Source: Dorea sp. CAG:317
Lineage (GTDB): Bacteria > Bacillota > Clostridia > Lachnospirales > Lachnospiraceae
NCBI GenBank assembly: GCA_000433535.1
Contig: FR892671.1
Coordinates: forward strand, 1 to 20,251
DNA: 20,251 nt
Reading direction: 5' to 3'
Made by a program: the position numbers and the translations under genes. Shown here piece by piece: positions 7,240-13,382 of the stretch (position 1 is the first letter of the stretch; every line of letters starts with the position of its first letter). The notes below the pieces were generated by a model. It was not told where the DNA came from, did no database searches, and saw only the letters and a program-made list of their open reading frames with translations.

Positions 7240-7285
7240 AAAAAAGATGCCCTCACCATACACGAGAGCATCTTTTTTCTTTTTC
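7240..7285 (+). terminator. Intrinsic terminator within the leader of the first TauE gene
   Basis: AAAAAAGATGC (7240-7250) pairs with GCATCTTTTTT (7268-7278), and an inner CTC/GAG step (7252-7254 with 7264-7266) extends the hairpin. The U-rich tail continues to about 7285. It could end lysR transcripts. It also lies downstream of the strong promoter at 7197-7225, so it would stop most of those transcripts at about 50 nt unless read through. An alternative GAGG/CCTC pairing (7233-7236 with 7251-7254) could compete with it, and GCATC recurs at about 7309-7313. Confidence 0.75.
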
Positions 7286-7354
7286 CCAAAGATATCTCAG
7301 GGACGGAAAGCATCCCCTTGATATATATTCAAAGACAGAAAGAGAGGTAATCTT

Positions 7355-8227
7355 ATGAGCGCTGCAACAATTTTACTTATTATTATGTGGATCTTTGCCG
7401 GAGTATTTCTTATCATACTCTTCAAAGATGTAATTGCACACAAAAACGAACTCGACAAAACAAAGACCGTGTACAATGCATTTGTCAGCATGGTAGCCAA
7501 CTTCTTTGACACTCTGGGAATTGGAAGTTATGCCATTGCAACATCTGCCTGGAAATTCAACAAGGCTATGCCGGATGATCTGATCCCCGGCACATTGAAT
7601 GTGGCATTTGGTGTACCGATTTGTGTGGAGGCAACAATTACCATGACAAAGATTGATGTAGAACCTTTGACACTGGTACTCATGATCGGTTCTGCAATCA
7701 TCGGTTCCGTAATCGGCGCCAAGATTATTTCCAAAATGGATATTATGAAGATCCGGGTTGTTATGGGTGTTGCTCTTATCATCGTAGCCGCTATTACACT
7801 ATGTAAGATCAATGCAGTTGGACCATTCGGAATCATCGGAACTGCCAGAGGTTTAAGCGGTGCAATGCTCGTAGCCGGTGTGATCGGCAACTTCATTCTC
7901 GGTGTTCTTATGACCGCCGGAATCGGTCTTTATGCCCCTTGTATGGCATTAGTTCTTCTTCTTGGAATGAGTGCCGACGTTGCGTTCCCTATCATGATGG
8001 GTTCCTGCGCATTCCTTTGTCCTGCATGCGGCATCACTTTTATTAAGGAAGGAAAATATCAAAGAGGCGTTACTATTCCAATGGTAATCACTGGTGTGAT
8101 CGGCGTATTGATCGCAGGCTTTATCGTAACGTCCCTGCCGCTTACTCTGCTCACTTATCTCGTATGTGTTGTTATGGTAATTTGCGCACTTCTGTTCTTC
8201 CACGATGCAAGATCACGGAGAAAATAG
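7355..8227 (+). CDS. TauE/SafE-family membrane permease (first of a tandem pair)
   Basis: This 290-residue protein has about eight or nine membrane helices. It shows the family's two-fold internal repeat: FFDTLGIGSYA near residues 51-61 in the first half and GIGLYAPCMALVLLLGM near residues 188-204 in the second. The middle GPFGIIGTARGLSG loop is shared with the neighbouring paralog. TauE/SafE proteins are proposed exporters of sulfite, sulfoacetate or other small organic acids; the substrate here is unknown. AGAGAGGT precedes the ATG. The gene has its own consensus promoter, an intrinsic terminator in its leader and a terminator after it, so it is probably transcribed apart from the next gene. 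Confidence 0.85.
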   Translation: MSAATILLIIMWIFAGVFLIILFKDVIAHKNELDKTKTVYNAFVSMVANFFDTLGIGSYAIATSAWKFNKAMPDDLIPGTLNVAFGVPICVEATITMTKIDVEPLTLVLMIGSAIIGSVIGAKIISKMDIMKIRVVMGVALIIVAAITLCKINAVGPFGIIGTARGLSGAMLVAGVIGNFILGVLMTAGIGLYAPCMALVLLLGMSADVAFPIMMGSCAFLCPACGITFIKEGKYQRGVTIPMVITGVIGVLIAGFIVTSLPLTLLTYLVCVVMVICALLFFHDARSRRK

Positions 8228-8258
8228 TACTTTTTGAATGTAATTAGTGAATTTTATG

Positions 8259-8286
8259 AAAAAAGCATGTTTTTACATGCTTTTTT
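8259..8286 (+). terminator. Intrinsic terminator after the first TauE gene
   Basis: AAAAAAGCATGT (8259-8270) pairs with ACATGCTTTTTT (8275-8286), a perfect 12-bp stem with a TTTT loop and a U-tract. The A-tract on the 5' side means it could also work on the minus strand, but there is no minus-strand gene nearby. Confidence 0.9.
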
Positions 8287-8298
8287 CATTTATTTTCA

Positions 8299-8327
8299 TT
8301 GACTTTTAACAAGATTACTGGTAAAAT
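8299..8327 (+). promoter_or_regulatory. Promoter of the second TauE gene
   Basis: TTGACT (8299-8304) and TAAAAT (8322-8327) are 17 bases apart, matching the consensus at 5 of 6 positions in each hexamer. The leader to the ATG at 8458 would be about 124 bases, AT-rich, with a TATAAT-like motif near 8353 that may be a second start. No terminator-like hairpin was seen in this leader. Confidence 0.7.
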
Positions 8328-8457
8328 TTCCGTAAAGAAGCATTCATATTTTATATAATCTGCGATAAAATCGGGGTATCAATGATTATTTTTTGTACAA
8401 TATGCATATGCTTGTTCCATTTACAATTTAATATTTTATGATCTGGAGGGATGTTTT

Positions 8458-9384
8458 ATGGCAATGTACATTATGAAGGGATTATGCGTGATCGGTATTA
8501 TCCTCAACGTCGTTCTTATGTATCGGAAGAACAAAGAGCTCCGTGCAAAAACGGAAAAAGACCCTGTAATCGGTCTTAACGGAGAAGAACAGTGGGAGTT
8601 TGGTAAGAAACATGCTATTGCAACAGCAATCATCGGTTTTGGAGCTAACTTCCTTGACACACTCGGTATCGGTTCTTTCGCACCATCATCAGCAGCTTTC
8701 AAAATGACCAAATCTGTTGACGACGTATTAGTACCAGGTACTTTGAACGTTGGCGATACGGTTCCGGTATGTGTAGAAGCATTCTTATTCTTTGGTTTTG
8801 TAGAGATGGATGTTCTCACACTGGTTCTGATGCTTGTTTCATCTGTATTAGGATCCGCATTAATGGCAAACATTGTATCAAAATTCGACAGAAAGAAAGT
8901 ACGTTACGCACTGTTCGTTGGATTGTTCTTACTTGCTACATCTGTTCTTATGAAAGTTATGAGCTGGGGACCATTTGGTACCGTAGGTACTGCAATGAGT
9001 TTGCGCGGAGTAAAACTTGTAATTGCAGTTGTTGGTAACTTTATCTTTGGTGCTCTTATGAGTATCGGTGTAGGACTTTATGCACCTTGTATGGCTATGG
9101 TTCTTGCACTTGGAATGGATGCAGGATGCGCATTCCCAGCAATGATGGGTTCTTGTGCATACCTGATGGCATTTGGTAATGGTCCTAAGTTTATCGCTGA
9201 GGGAAGATATGATATGTTCGCATCCTGGATGCAGGCAATTTTCGGGGCTTGTGGTGTATTTGTAGCATACTTATTTGTTAAGAGCTTACCACTCGATACA
9301 CTTACAAAAGTTATCGTAGTTATTGTATATTTCACAGCTTTCTTATATCTGCACGATGCTATCAAGAAAGGTTCATCCGTTTAA
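8458..9384 (+). CDS. TauE/SafE-family membrane permease (second of a tandem pair)
   Basis: This 308-residue membrane protein is clearly paralogous to the preceding gene. Shared motifs include NFLDTLGIGSFAPSSAAFK (about residues 64-82), VPGTLNVGDTVPVCVEA, GPFGTVGTAMSLRG and GVGLYAPCMAMVLALGM. It differs in a hydrophilic insert near residues 24-48 (NKELRAKTEKDPVIGLNGEE) after the first helix. Residue identity with its neighbour is only moderate by eye, so this is an old duplication or two separate subfamilies, not a recent copy. CTGGAGGGA precedes the ATG. Substrate unknown; the pair might work as a heteromer or on two substrates. Ends at a bidirectional terminator facing the YcxB-like gene. 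Confidence 0.85.
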   Translation: MAMYIMKGLCVIGIILNVVLMYRKNKELRAKTEKDPVIGLNGEEQWEFGKKHAIATAIIGFGANFLDTLGIGSFAPSSAAFKMTKSVDDVLVPGTLNVGDTVPVCVEAFLFFGFVEMDVLTLVLMLVSSVLGSALMANIVSKFDRKKVRYALFVGLFLLATSVLMKVMSWGPFGTVGTAMSLRGVKLVIAVVGNFIFGALMSIGVGLYAPCMAMVLALGMDAGCAFPAMMGSCAYLMAFGNGPKFIAEGRYDMFASWMQAIFGACGVFVAYLFVKSLPLDTLTKVIVVIVYFTAFLYLHDAIKKGSSV

Positions 9385-9422
9385 CACTGATCTACGGTTA
9401 ACGTAACGACAATTGAATACAG

Positions 9423-9455
9423 AAAAAAAAGGACGTTGTTTTCAGCGTCCTTTTT
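9423..9455. terminator. Bidirectional terminator between the second TauE gene and the YcxB-like gene
   Basis: GGACGTTG (9431-9438) pairs with CAGCGTCC (9443-9450), with one T-G wobble and a 4-base loop. It is flanked by eight A residues on the left and TTTTTCTT on the right. It therefore has a U-tract on both strands and can serve the two convergent genes. Confidence 0.85.
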
Positions 9456-9465
9456 CTTGCTTTAT

Positions 9466-10152
9466 TTACTTTTCTCTCTTACGCTTCTCCTCCTTAGGAG
9501 ACTTTTCATCATCTTGAGGTGTTCTTCCGACCTCAGACATTTTCTGTCTGATCTGCATTGCCGTATTCTTCCATATATTCAGAAGCTCTGCCGGTTTCCA
9601 CGTATATTTTGCTCCACTCTTATCCAGAAGGAATTTACGAAAACTCTCAGCATCCCCTTCTTCGAAATTCGCTTTCGGCAAAATCAACAAGTCATCATTA
9701 TCAAGTCCTACATAATAATTTCCTTCATCTTCCCAGAGATGGTAAACCGTCTTATAATATCCGAGATCTTCAATTCCGCCGATCTTTCGAGCCCGGATTC
9801 CACTATTTCCGAATAGATAAGTAATCTCCTCATTTTCTTTCACTTCAGGATTATTCTTCATCATACCGACCGATATATGAACCCTAAATAAAGCAATGCA
9901 AAGAAGTAGGGTTCCTACACATACACCAATGACTTTTCCGGCTGTTCCCATATCCTTCACAATCACAGGCATTAACAGAAGAAGTATCCCGACCAATCCC
10001 GTATTCACACCCATTCTTGGATGCCTCACTCGATTGTCGAATCTGATAAATGTCTTCATTAACTCCGTATCTCTCTTCGTGTAAACCACATACCGATTTT
10101 TATGCGGATCTTGAATTTCCGATCTCTCTAATTCTTTTTTTTCATTTTCCAC
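9466..10152 (-). CDS. YcxB-like membrane protein
   Basis: This 228-residue protein has a hydrophilic N-terminus, two membrane helices (about residues 48-65 and 71-91), a cytoplasmic domain and a highly charged C-terminal tail (EVGRTPQDDEKSPKEEKRKR). The segment after the helices, with LFGNSGIRARKIGGIEDLGYYKTVYHL then YYVGLDNDDLLILPKANF, is the pattern of the YcxB C-terminal domain, whose role is unknown. The start is uncertain. The longest frame opens with GTG at 10152, and GGAGG lies 11 bases before it. An ATG further in, at residue 32 with GGAG before it, is an alternative, but the N-terminal YTKRDTELMKTF region also looks like the family. Confidence 0.7.
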   Translation of the reverse strand: MENEKKELERSEIQDPHKNRYVVYTKRDTELMKTFIRFDNRVRHPRMGVNTGLVGILLLLMPVIVKDMGTAGKVIGVCVGTLLLCIALFRVHISVGMMKNNPEVKENEEITYLFGNSGIRARKIGGIEDLGYYKTVYHLWEDEGNYYVGLDNDDLLILPKANFEEGDAESFRKFLLDKSGAKYTWKPAELLNIWKNTAMQIRQKMSEVGRTPQDDEKSPKEEKRKREK

Positions 10153-10179
10153 CCCGTCAATATCCTCCGTTCTTTTCTA

Positions 10180-10215
10180 CGCCGCAATCACATCGGCGAA
10201 TCTAAGAGTAGTATA
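10180..10215 (-). promoter_or_regulatory. Possible promoter and leader hairpin of the YcxB-like gene
   Basis: On the minus strand TGGTATACT gives an extended -10 element (TATACT at 10210-10215) without a convincing -35. Just downstream CGCCG (10194-10198) can pair with CGGCG (10180-10184), a GC-only 5-bp stem in the short leader. Both are weak signals. Confidence 0.35.
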
Positions 10216-10356
10216 CCATATCTCCATTTATTTTCCCACTATAACACGGATAATATTTTGTCGTAAATTTATTTGCCGCACGCTTTCTTATAGTGCAGTA
10301 TCGCATTTGTACATTGTTAAACTCGCACAAAGTATTTTTACATTTTTACTTCTCAA

Positions 10357-10372
10357 TTGTATAAATATACAA
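10357..10372. repeat. 16-bp palindrome upstream of the ncRNA promoter
   Basis: TTGTATA-AA-TATACAA has two perfect 7-bp arms around two bases. Its centre is about 38 bases upstream of the -35 at 10399 in an AT-rich stretch. It may be an activator or repressor site, or simply AT-rich promoter DNA. Confidence 0.35.
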
Positions 10373-10398
10373 ATCTATATTTTTTTATTCTTTTGGCG

Positions 10399-10427
10399 TT
10401 GACACTAAAAAAAAGAAGTGCTATATT
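10399..10427 (+). promoter_or_regulatory. Strong plus-strand promoter with no downstream protein gene
   Basis: TTGACA (10399-10404, perfect) and TATATT (10422-10427, 5 of 6) are spaced by 17 bases and preceded by A/T tracts that resemble an UP element. The predicted start is near 10434. No plus-strand gene follows before the terminator at 10621-10660. Confidence 0.75.
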
Positions 10428-10433
10428 GATACC

Positions 10434-10660
10434 AACCTAAATAAAGGTTGTTATTGCAGTTACGCTGTTGCCGACAATTTTCCCCAAGAATCGTCCTGCA
10501 GCAGTGAACTCCAATTATTATATATACTTTTCCTCTTCAATCAGAGGAGCATTCCCCAGCTTTGTATATACAAACAAAACTGCAATGCAACGAGGAAAAC
10601 CTCTCAATGACATACCAAAAAGAAAGGACACGATGTTTCGAAGCATCGTGTCTTTTCTTT
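10434..10660 (+). ncRNA. Candidate structured noncoding RNA, about 225 nt, class not recognised
   Basis: A strong promoter and an intrinsic terminator bound this stretch, which has no credible coding frame. The predicted RNA folds into several helices. A 5' hairpin pairs CAACCT (10433-10438) with AGGTTG (10445-10450). A long-range closing stem pairs TTGCAGTT (10454-10461) with AACTGCAA (10578-10585), 8 perfect bp. Inside it, CTGTTGC (10465-10471) pairs with GCAGCAG (10498-10504), and TATATAC (10521-10527) pairs with GTATATA (10564-10570), with TCCTCT/AGAGGA (10531-10536 with 10543-10548) within that. GAGG-AAAA-CCTC (10592-10603) follows, then the terminator. This makes a three-way junction closed by a long-range helix. 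It does not match tmRNA, RNase P RNA or SRP RNA as I know them. A divergent 6S RNA is possible but the 5' internal hairpin argues against it. Confidence 0.6.
10621..10660. terminator. Bidirectional terminator shared by the ncRNA and the folate operon
   Basis: GACACGATG (10627-10635) pairs with CATCGTGTC (10644-10652) with loop TTTCGAAG. The right side is TTTTCTTTTT and the left side, read on the minus strand, is CTTTCTTTTT. It ends the plus-strand RNA and also the minus-strand folate transcript, whose last stop is at 10675. Confidence 0.85.
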
Positions 10661-10674
10661 TTCGTACATATTAT

Positions 10675-11496
10675 CTAATTTTTGGAGATCAGATCTTCCA
10701 GAAGTTCTTTCATTGTTTTCCCATAAACAGGGTGGCGTTTATATGGAGCAATTTCAACCATTGGTTCCAGAACAAACTGGCGATTCTGCATATCTACATG
10801 TGGAATGCACAGTTCGTTCTCACCAATCACTTCATCGTCATAGAGAAGAATATCAAGGTCCAGCGTTCTGGGTCCCCAATGAATCAAGCGCTCTCTTCCT
10901 GCTTCTTGTTCAATCTCGTGAATCCGCTCAAGAAGTTTTTCAGGACTGAAAGTCGTCCAAAGCTTCAACGCACCATTTAAGAATTGATCCTGCTCAACCT
11001 CTCCGTATGGTTCCGTTTCTAAAAGCTCCGACACACATTCCACCCGGCAGTTTTTCGTATCTTCTATTTTTTCTACGGCCTGCTCAATGTAACCTCTCTT
11101 ATCGCCCATATTGGAGCCCAACGCTACATAGACCTCATGCCATTTACGACGAATCTTCACCGACACCGTATCAAGCGGAAGTCCGATTGGCGCCCACGGT
11201 TTTTTAACTTCTACTTCCACCTCACGAATGCACGTATCAAACGTCAAAATCACATCCGCCAAATGTTCAGCCACAGCCTCAATCAACATAAAGGTATGCT
11301 CTTCCATCTCCTTCTTTATAAGATGGCAAACCGTACCATAATTCACTGATTTGTTCAGATCATCCGTCTTTCCGGCTTCTCTCGTATCAAGAGATAAGAC
11401 ACAGCTTATCTGAAATTTCTGCCCTAATTTTGTCTCTTCCGGAAATACCCCATGATTGGCAAATATCTCCAGGTTCTCTATTTTTATACAGTCCAT
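10675..11496 (-). CDS. folBK: Fused dihydroneopterin aldolase (FolB) and HPPK (FolK)
   Basis: The 273-residue product joins two consecutive steps of folate synthesis. Residues 1-118 are FolB: NHGVFPEE (14-21) with the conserved glutamate region, and the KKPWAPIGLP segment with the conserved lysine (98-107). Residues 121-273 are FolK: ALGSNMGD (125-132), the WGPRTLDLDILLYD motif that binds magnesium and ATP, and the PHVDMQNRQFVLEPM segment. FolB converts dihydroneopterin to 6-hydroxymethyl-dihydropterin, and FolK pyrophosphorylates it for FolP. The junction has almost no linker. The start overlaps the folP stop by one base (TAATG), with AAGGAG upstream. It is the last gene before the terminator. 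Such fusions are known in Gram-positive bacteria. Confidence 0.93.
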   Translation of the reverse strand: MDCIKIENLEIFANHGVFPEETKLGQKFQISCVLSLDTREAGKTDDLNKSVNYGTVCHLIKKEMEEHTFMLIEAVAEHLADVILTFDTCIREVEVEVKKPWAPIGLPLDTVSVKIRRKWHEVYVALGSNMGDKRGYIEQAVEKIEDTKNCRVECVSELLETEPYGEVEQDQFLNGALKLWTTFSPEKLLERIHEIEQEAGRERLIHWGPRTLDLDILLYDDEVIGENELCIPHVDMQNRQFVLEPMVEIAPYKRHPVYGKTMKELLEDLISKN

Positions 11497-12305
11497 TATG
11501 CTCTCCTTAAAATTGCTTCCGTCATCTGAATCGCTCTGCGGTTTTTCTCTACATCATGCACACGCACAAACCCATATCGCTGTTGCACCGCCATCACCGT
11601 TGTTACAAGTGTTCCCTCTTCTCTTTCCGTTACCGGAAGATCAAGCGTCAGTCCAATCATAGATTTCCTTGATGTGCCAAGCAGCATTGGATACCCAAGT
11701 TTTGAAAATAAATCAAGATGCTTCATAACGTCAAGATTCATCTCATAAGTCTTGCCAAACCCAACCCCGGGGTCAAGCATAATCTTATCCTCTTCAATTC
11801 CAGCCTTTTTAGCTGCCTCCACACACTTTTCAAGATCCGCGCACATATCTTCTAAAAAGTTCTCATATACCGCTTCCGAACGATTATGCATCAGACAGCA
11901 CGATGCTCCATGCTTTTTCACAACCGATGCCATCTTTGGATCATAGAGAAATCCCCAGATGTCATTTACCAGGTCCGCTCCGGCTAAAAGCGCCGCTTCC
12001 GCAACGTTGCTCTTATATGTGTCGATAGATACCGGAAGATCAAAATTTTTCTTTACTGATTCAATGAGAGGAGTAACCCTTGCTATTTCCTCCTCTTCAC
12101 TGATCTGATGATGTCCGGGTCTTGTCGACTCTCCGCCAATATCCAAAATATCGCAACCGCTTTTCTGCATTTCTTCCACATGGCTCATCGCTCTGTCATA
12201 GTCGTTCCATTTTCCACCATCCGAAAAAGAATCAGGAGTCACATTTAAAATTCCCATAATATAAGTATGATTTTTCGTATCAAATTCTCTGTTTCCTATC
12301 TTCAT
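11496..12305 (-). CDS. folP: Dihydropteroate synthase
   Basis: The product is 269 residues, the normal FolP length. It carries the two pterin- and diphosphate-binding signatures, GILNVTPDSFSDGG (18-31) and DIGGESTRPG (55-64), and LDPGVGFGKT further on. It condenses hydroxymethyl-dihydropterin pyrophosphate with p-aminobenzoate and is the sulfonamide target. The serine/threonine-rich loop residues around the STRPG motif look ordinary; resistance cannot be judged from sight. GAAGGA precedes the ATG. It starts 24 bases after the HD gene, just beyond an 8-bp hairpin, and overlaps folBK by one base. Confidence 0.96.
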   Translation of the reverse strand: MKIGNREFDTKNHTYIMGILNVTPDSFSDGGKWNDYDRAMSHVEEMQKSGCDILDIGGESTRPGHHQISEEEEIARVTPLIESVKKNFDLPVSIDTYKSNVAEAALLAGADLVNDIWGFLYDPKMASVVKKHGASCCLMHNRSEAVYENFLEDMCADLEKCVEAAKKAGIEEDKIMLDPGVGFGKTYEMNLDVMKHLDLFSKLGYPMLLGTSRKSMIGLTLDLPVTEREEGTLVTTVMAVQQRYGFVRVHDVEKNRRAIQMTEAILRRA

Positions 12306-12323
12306 GCCTTATCCTTCCCGTCT

Positions 12324-12342
12324 CATTGTCTACCAGACAATG
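12324..12342 (-). repeat. Hairpin across the stop codon of the HD gene
   Basis: On the minus strand CATTGTCT (12335-12342) and AGACAATG (12324-12331) are perfect 8-bp arms with a GGT loop. The HD gene's TAG stop lies in the loop and arm. It has no U-tract, so it is not a terminator. It could affect coupling to folP or RNA processing. Confidence 0.45.
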
Positions 12343-12818
12343 TTATGATTTTTCTTTTCTTCGCTCCAATCACATAATTCCCGCGCTTCGCACGCATAAC
12401 AGGCTCGCGACAGTTTATCTGCATCGTACAAAAGCTCCGCAAGAGGATTTTCCTCTTTCTGTTTTCCCTTTTTTCTGTGCTTTAAGATAGCGTCCAGCAC
12501 CTGCGCCTGATCTTCTTCTGAAAAACCGGACGCTGCAAGAATTTGCTCCGCAAGATCTGCCGACGCCTTCTCATGCGGTGTGCCGTCTTCATACTGCTTC
12601 CATTTTCCAATATCATGAAGAAGCGCCGCCGCATAGATTATTTCTTTCGAAACAGCATAAGCTCTGTCTACAGATAATATGTACGCGATCCTCGCCACAT
12701 CCATAAAATGCTCCATTCCGTGCTTACAAAATATACGCGTCTCTTCTGCTTTTTTATTTTTCTCCAGACATTCCCGATAGAGCGGATGCCTGTATAGTTT
12801 CTGTACTTTCTCCATCAT
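12330..12818 (-). CDS. HD-domain metal-dependent phosphohydrolase, folate cluster
   Basis: The product is 162 residues and is an HD-superfamily hydrolase. The metal ligands appear as H37 (in KHGMEHFMDVARIA), H68-D69 (ALLHDIGKW) and D134 (YDADKL). H82 and H114 are further candidates. After the last ligand comes a cysteine cluster, C140-x2-C143-x5-C149, which may bind another metal. The gene lies between folE and folP, with the four-base gap and 24-base gap typical of an operon. The pathway needs a phosphatase to turn dihydroneopterin triphosphate into dihydroneopterin, and no Nudix-type FolQ or alkaline phosphatase is seen here, so this is the natural candidate. That role is inference; HD proteins act on many nucleotides. 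Two adjacent ATG codons make the start ambiguous by one residue. Confidence 0.85.
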   Translation of the reverse strand: MMEKVQKLYRHPLYRECLEKNKKAEETRIFCKHGMEHFMDVARIAYILSVDRAYAVSKEIIYAAALLHDIGKWKQYEDGTPHEKASADLAEQILAASGFSEEDQAQVLDAILKHRKKGKQKEENPLAELLYDADKLSRACYACEARELCDWSEEKKNHNIVW

Positions 12819-12821
12819 CGC

Positions 12822-13379
12822 TTACCTGCCCAGCATCTGGAAGAACAGATTTCTAAGTTGTTCGTCTTCTTTAAACGCGCCTCTTGCCACAACGCTCACC
12901 GTCGTTGTTCCCGGCTTTTTCACACCGCGCATAGTCATACACAGATGTTCTGCTTCTACCATAACTATCACACCTTTCGGACACAAGTGCTCCATCAGCG
13001 CATCCGCGATCTGCGCTGTCATCTGCTCCTGAAGCTGCAGCCGCTTCGCATACACTTCTACCGTTCTTGCCAGCTTACTCAATCCAGCCACTTTTCCATC
13101 CGGGATATATGCCACATGAACCTTGCCGTAAAATGGAAGCATATGGTGTTCACACATAGAATAAAATGTAATATCTTTTTCTAATACCATCTCATTATTG
13201 TCAACCGTAAATGTTTTCTGCAAATGCTCTTTTGCATCTTCCTCCATTCCGCCGCAGATTTCCTCATACATTCTGGCAATTCTCGCAGGAGTTTCGACAA
13301 GACCTTCCCTTGTCACATCTTCACCGATTCCTTCCAACAGCAGCCGTACTGCACGTTCTACTTTCTCTCTGTCTACCAT
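12822..13379 (-). CDS. folE: GTP cyclohydrolase I
   Basis: The product is 185 residues, the usual type IA length. The zinc ligands are visible: C76 and H79 in SMCEHHMLPF and C147 in EAEHLCMTMRGVKKPGT. The GLSKLARTVEVYAKRLQLQE helix is typical. It turns GTP into 7,8-dihydroneopterin triphosphate, the first step of folate synthesis. It starts 3 bases after the folC stop, and its AAAGGAAG ribosome binding site lies over the end of folC, so the two are coupled. Confidence 0.97.
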   Translation of the reverse strand: MVDREKVERAVRLLLEGIGEDVTREGLVETPARIARMYEEICGGMEEDAKEHLQKTFTVDNNEMVLEKDITFYSMCEHHMLPFYGKVHVAYIPDGKVAGLSKLARTVEVYAKRLQLQEQMTAQIADALMEHLCPKGVIVMVEAEHLCMTMRGVKKPGTTTVSVVARGAFKEDEQLRNLFFQMLGR

Positions 13380-13382
13380 TTT

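Noticed and set aside
7232..7256. Slight resemblance of AGAGGTTT...CCCTC to a preQ1-I riboswitch
   Set aside because: The loop sequence and the A-rich 3' segment of that riboswitch do not match, and the gene downstream has no link to queuosine.
10434..10660. Calling the orphan RNA 6S RNA
   Set aside because: Length and end pairing are compatible, but a stable hairpin lies within what should be the open central bubble, and I cannot confirm the conserved 6S sequences by eye.
10468..10980. Plus-strand frame of 170 codons starting inside the ncRNA region
   Set aside because: It begins at a non-ATG codon without a ribosome binding site, runs through a strong terminator and continues antisense to folBK.
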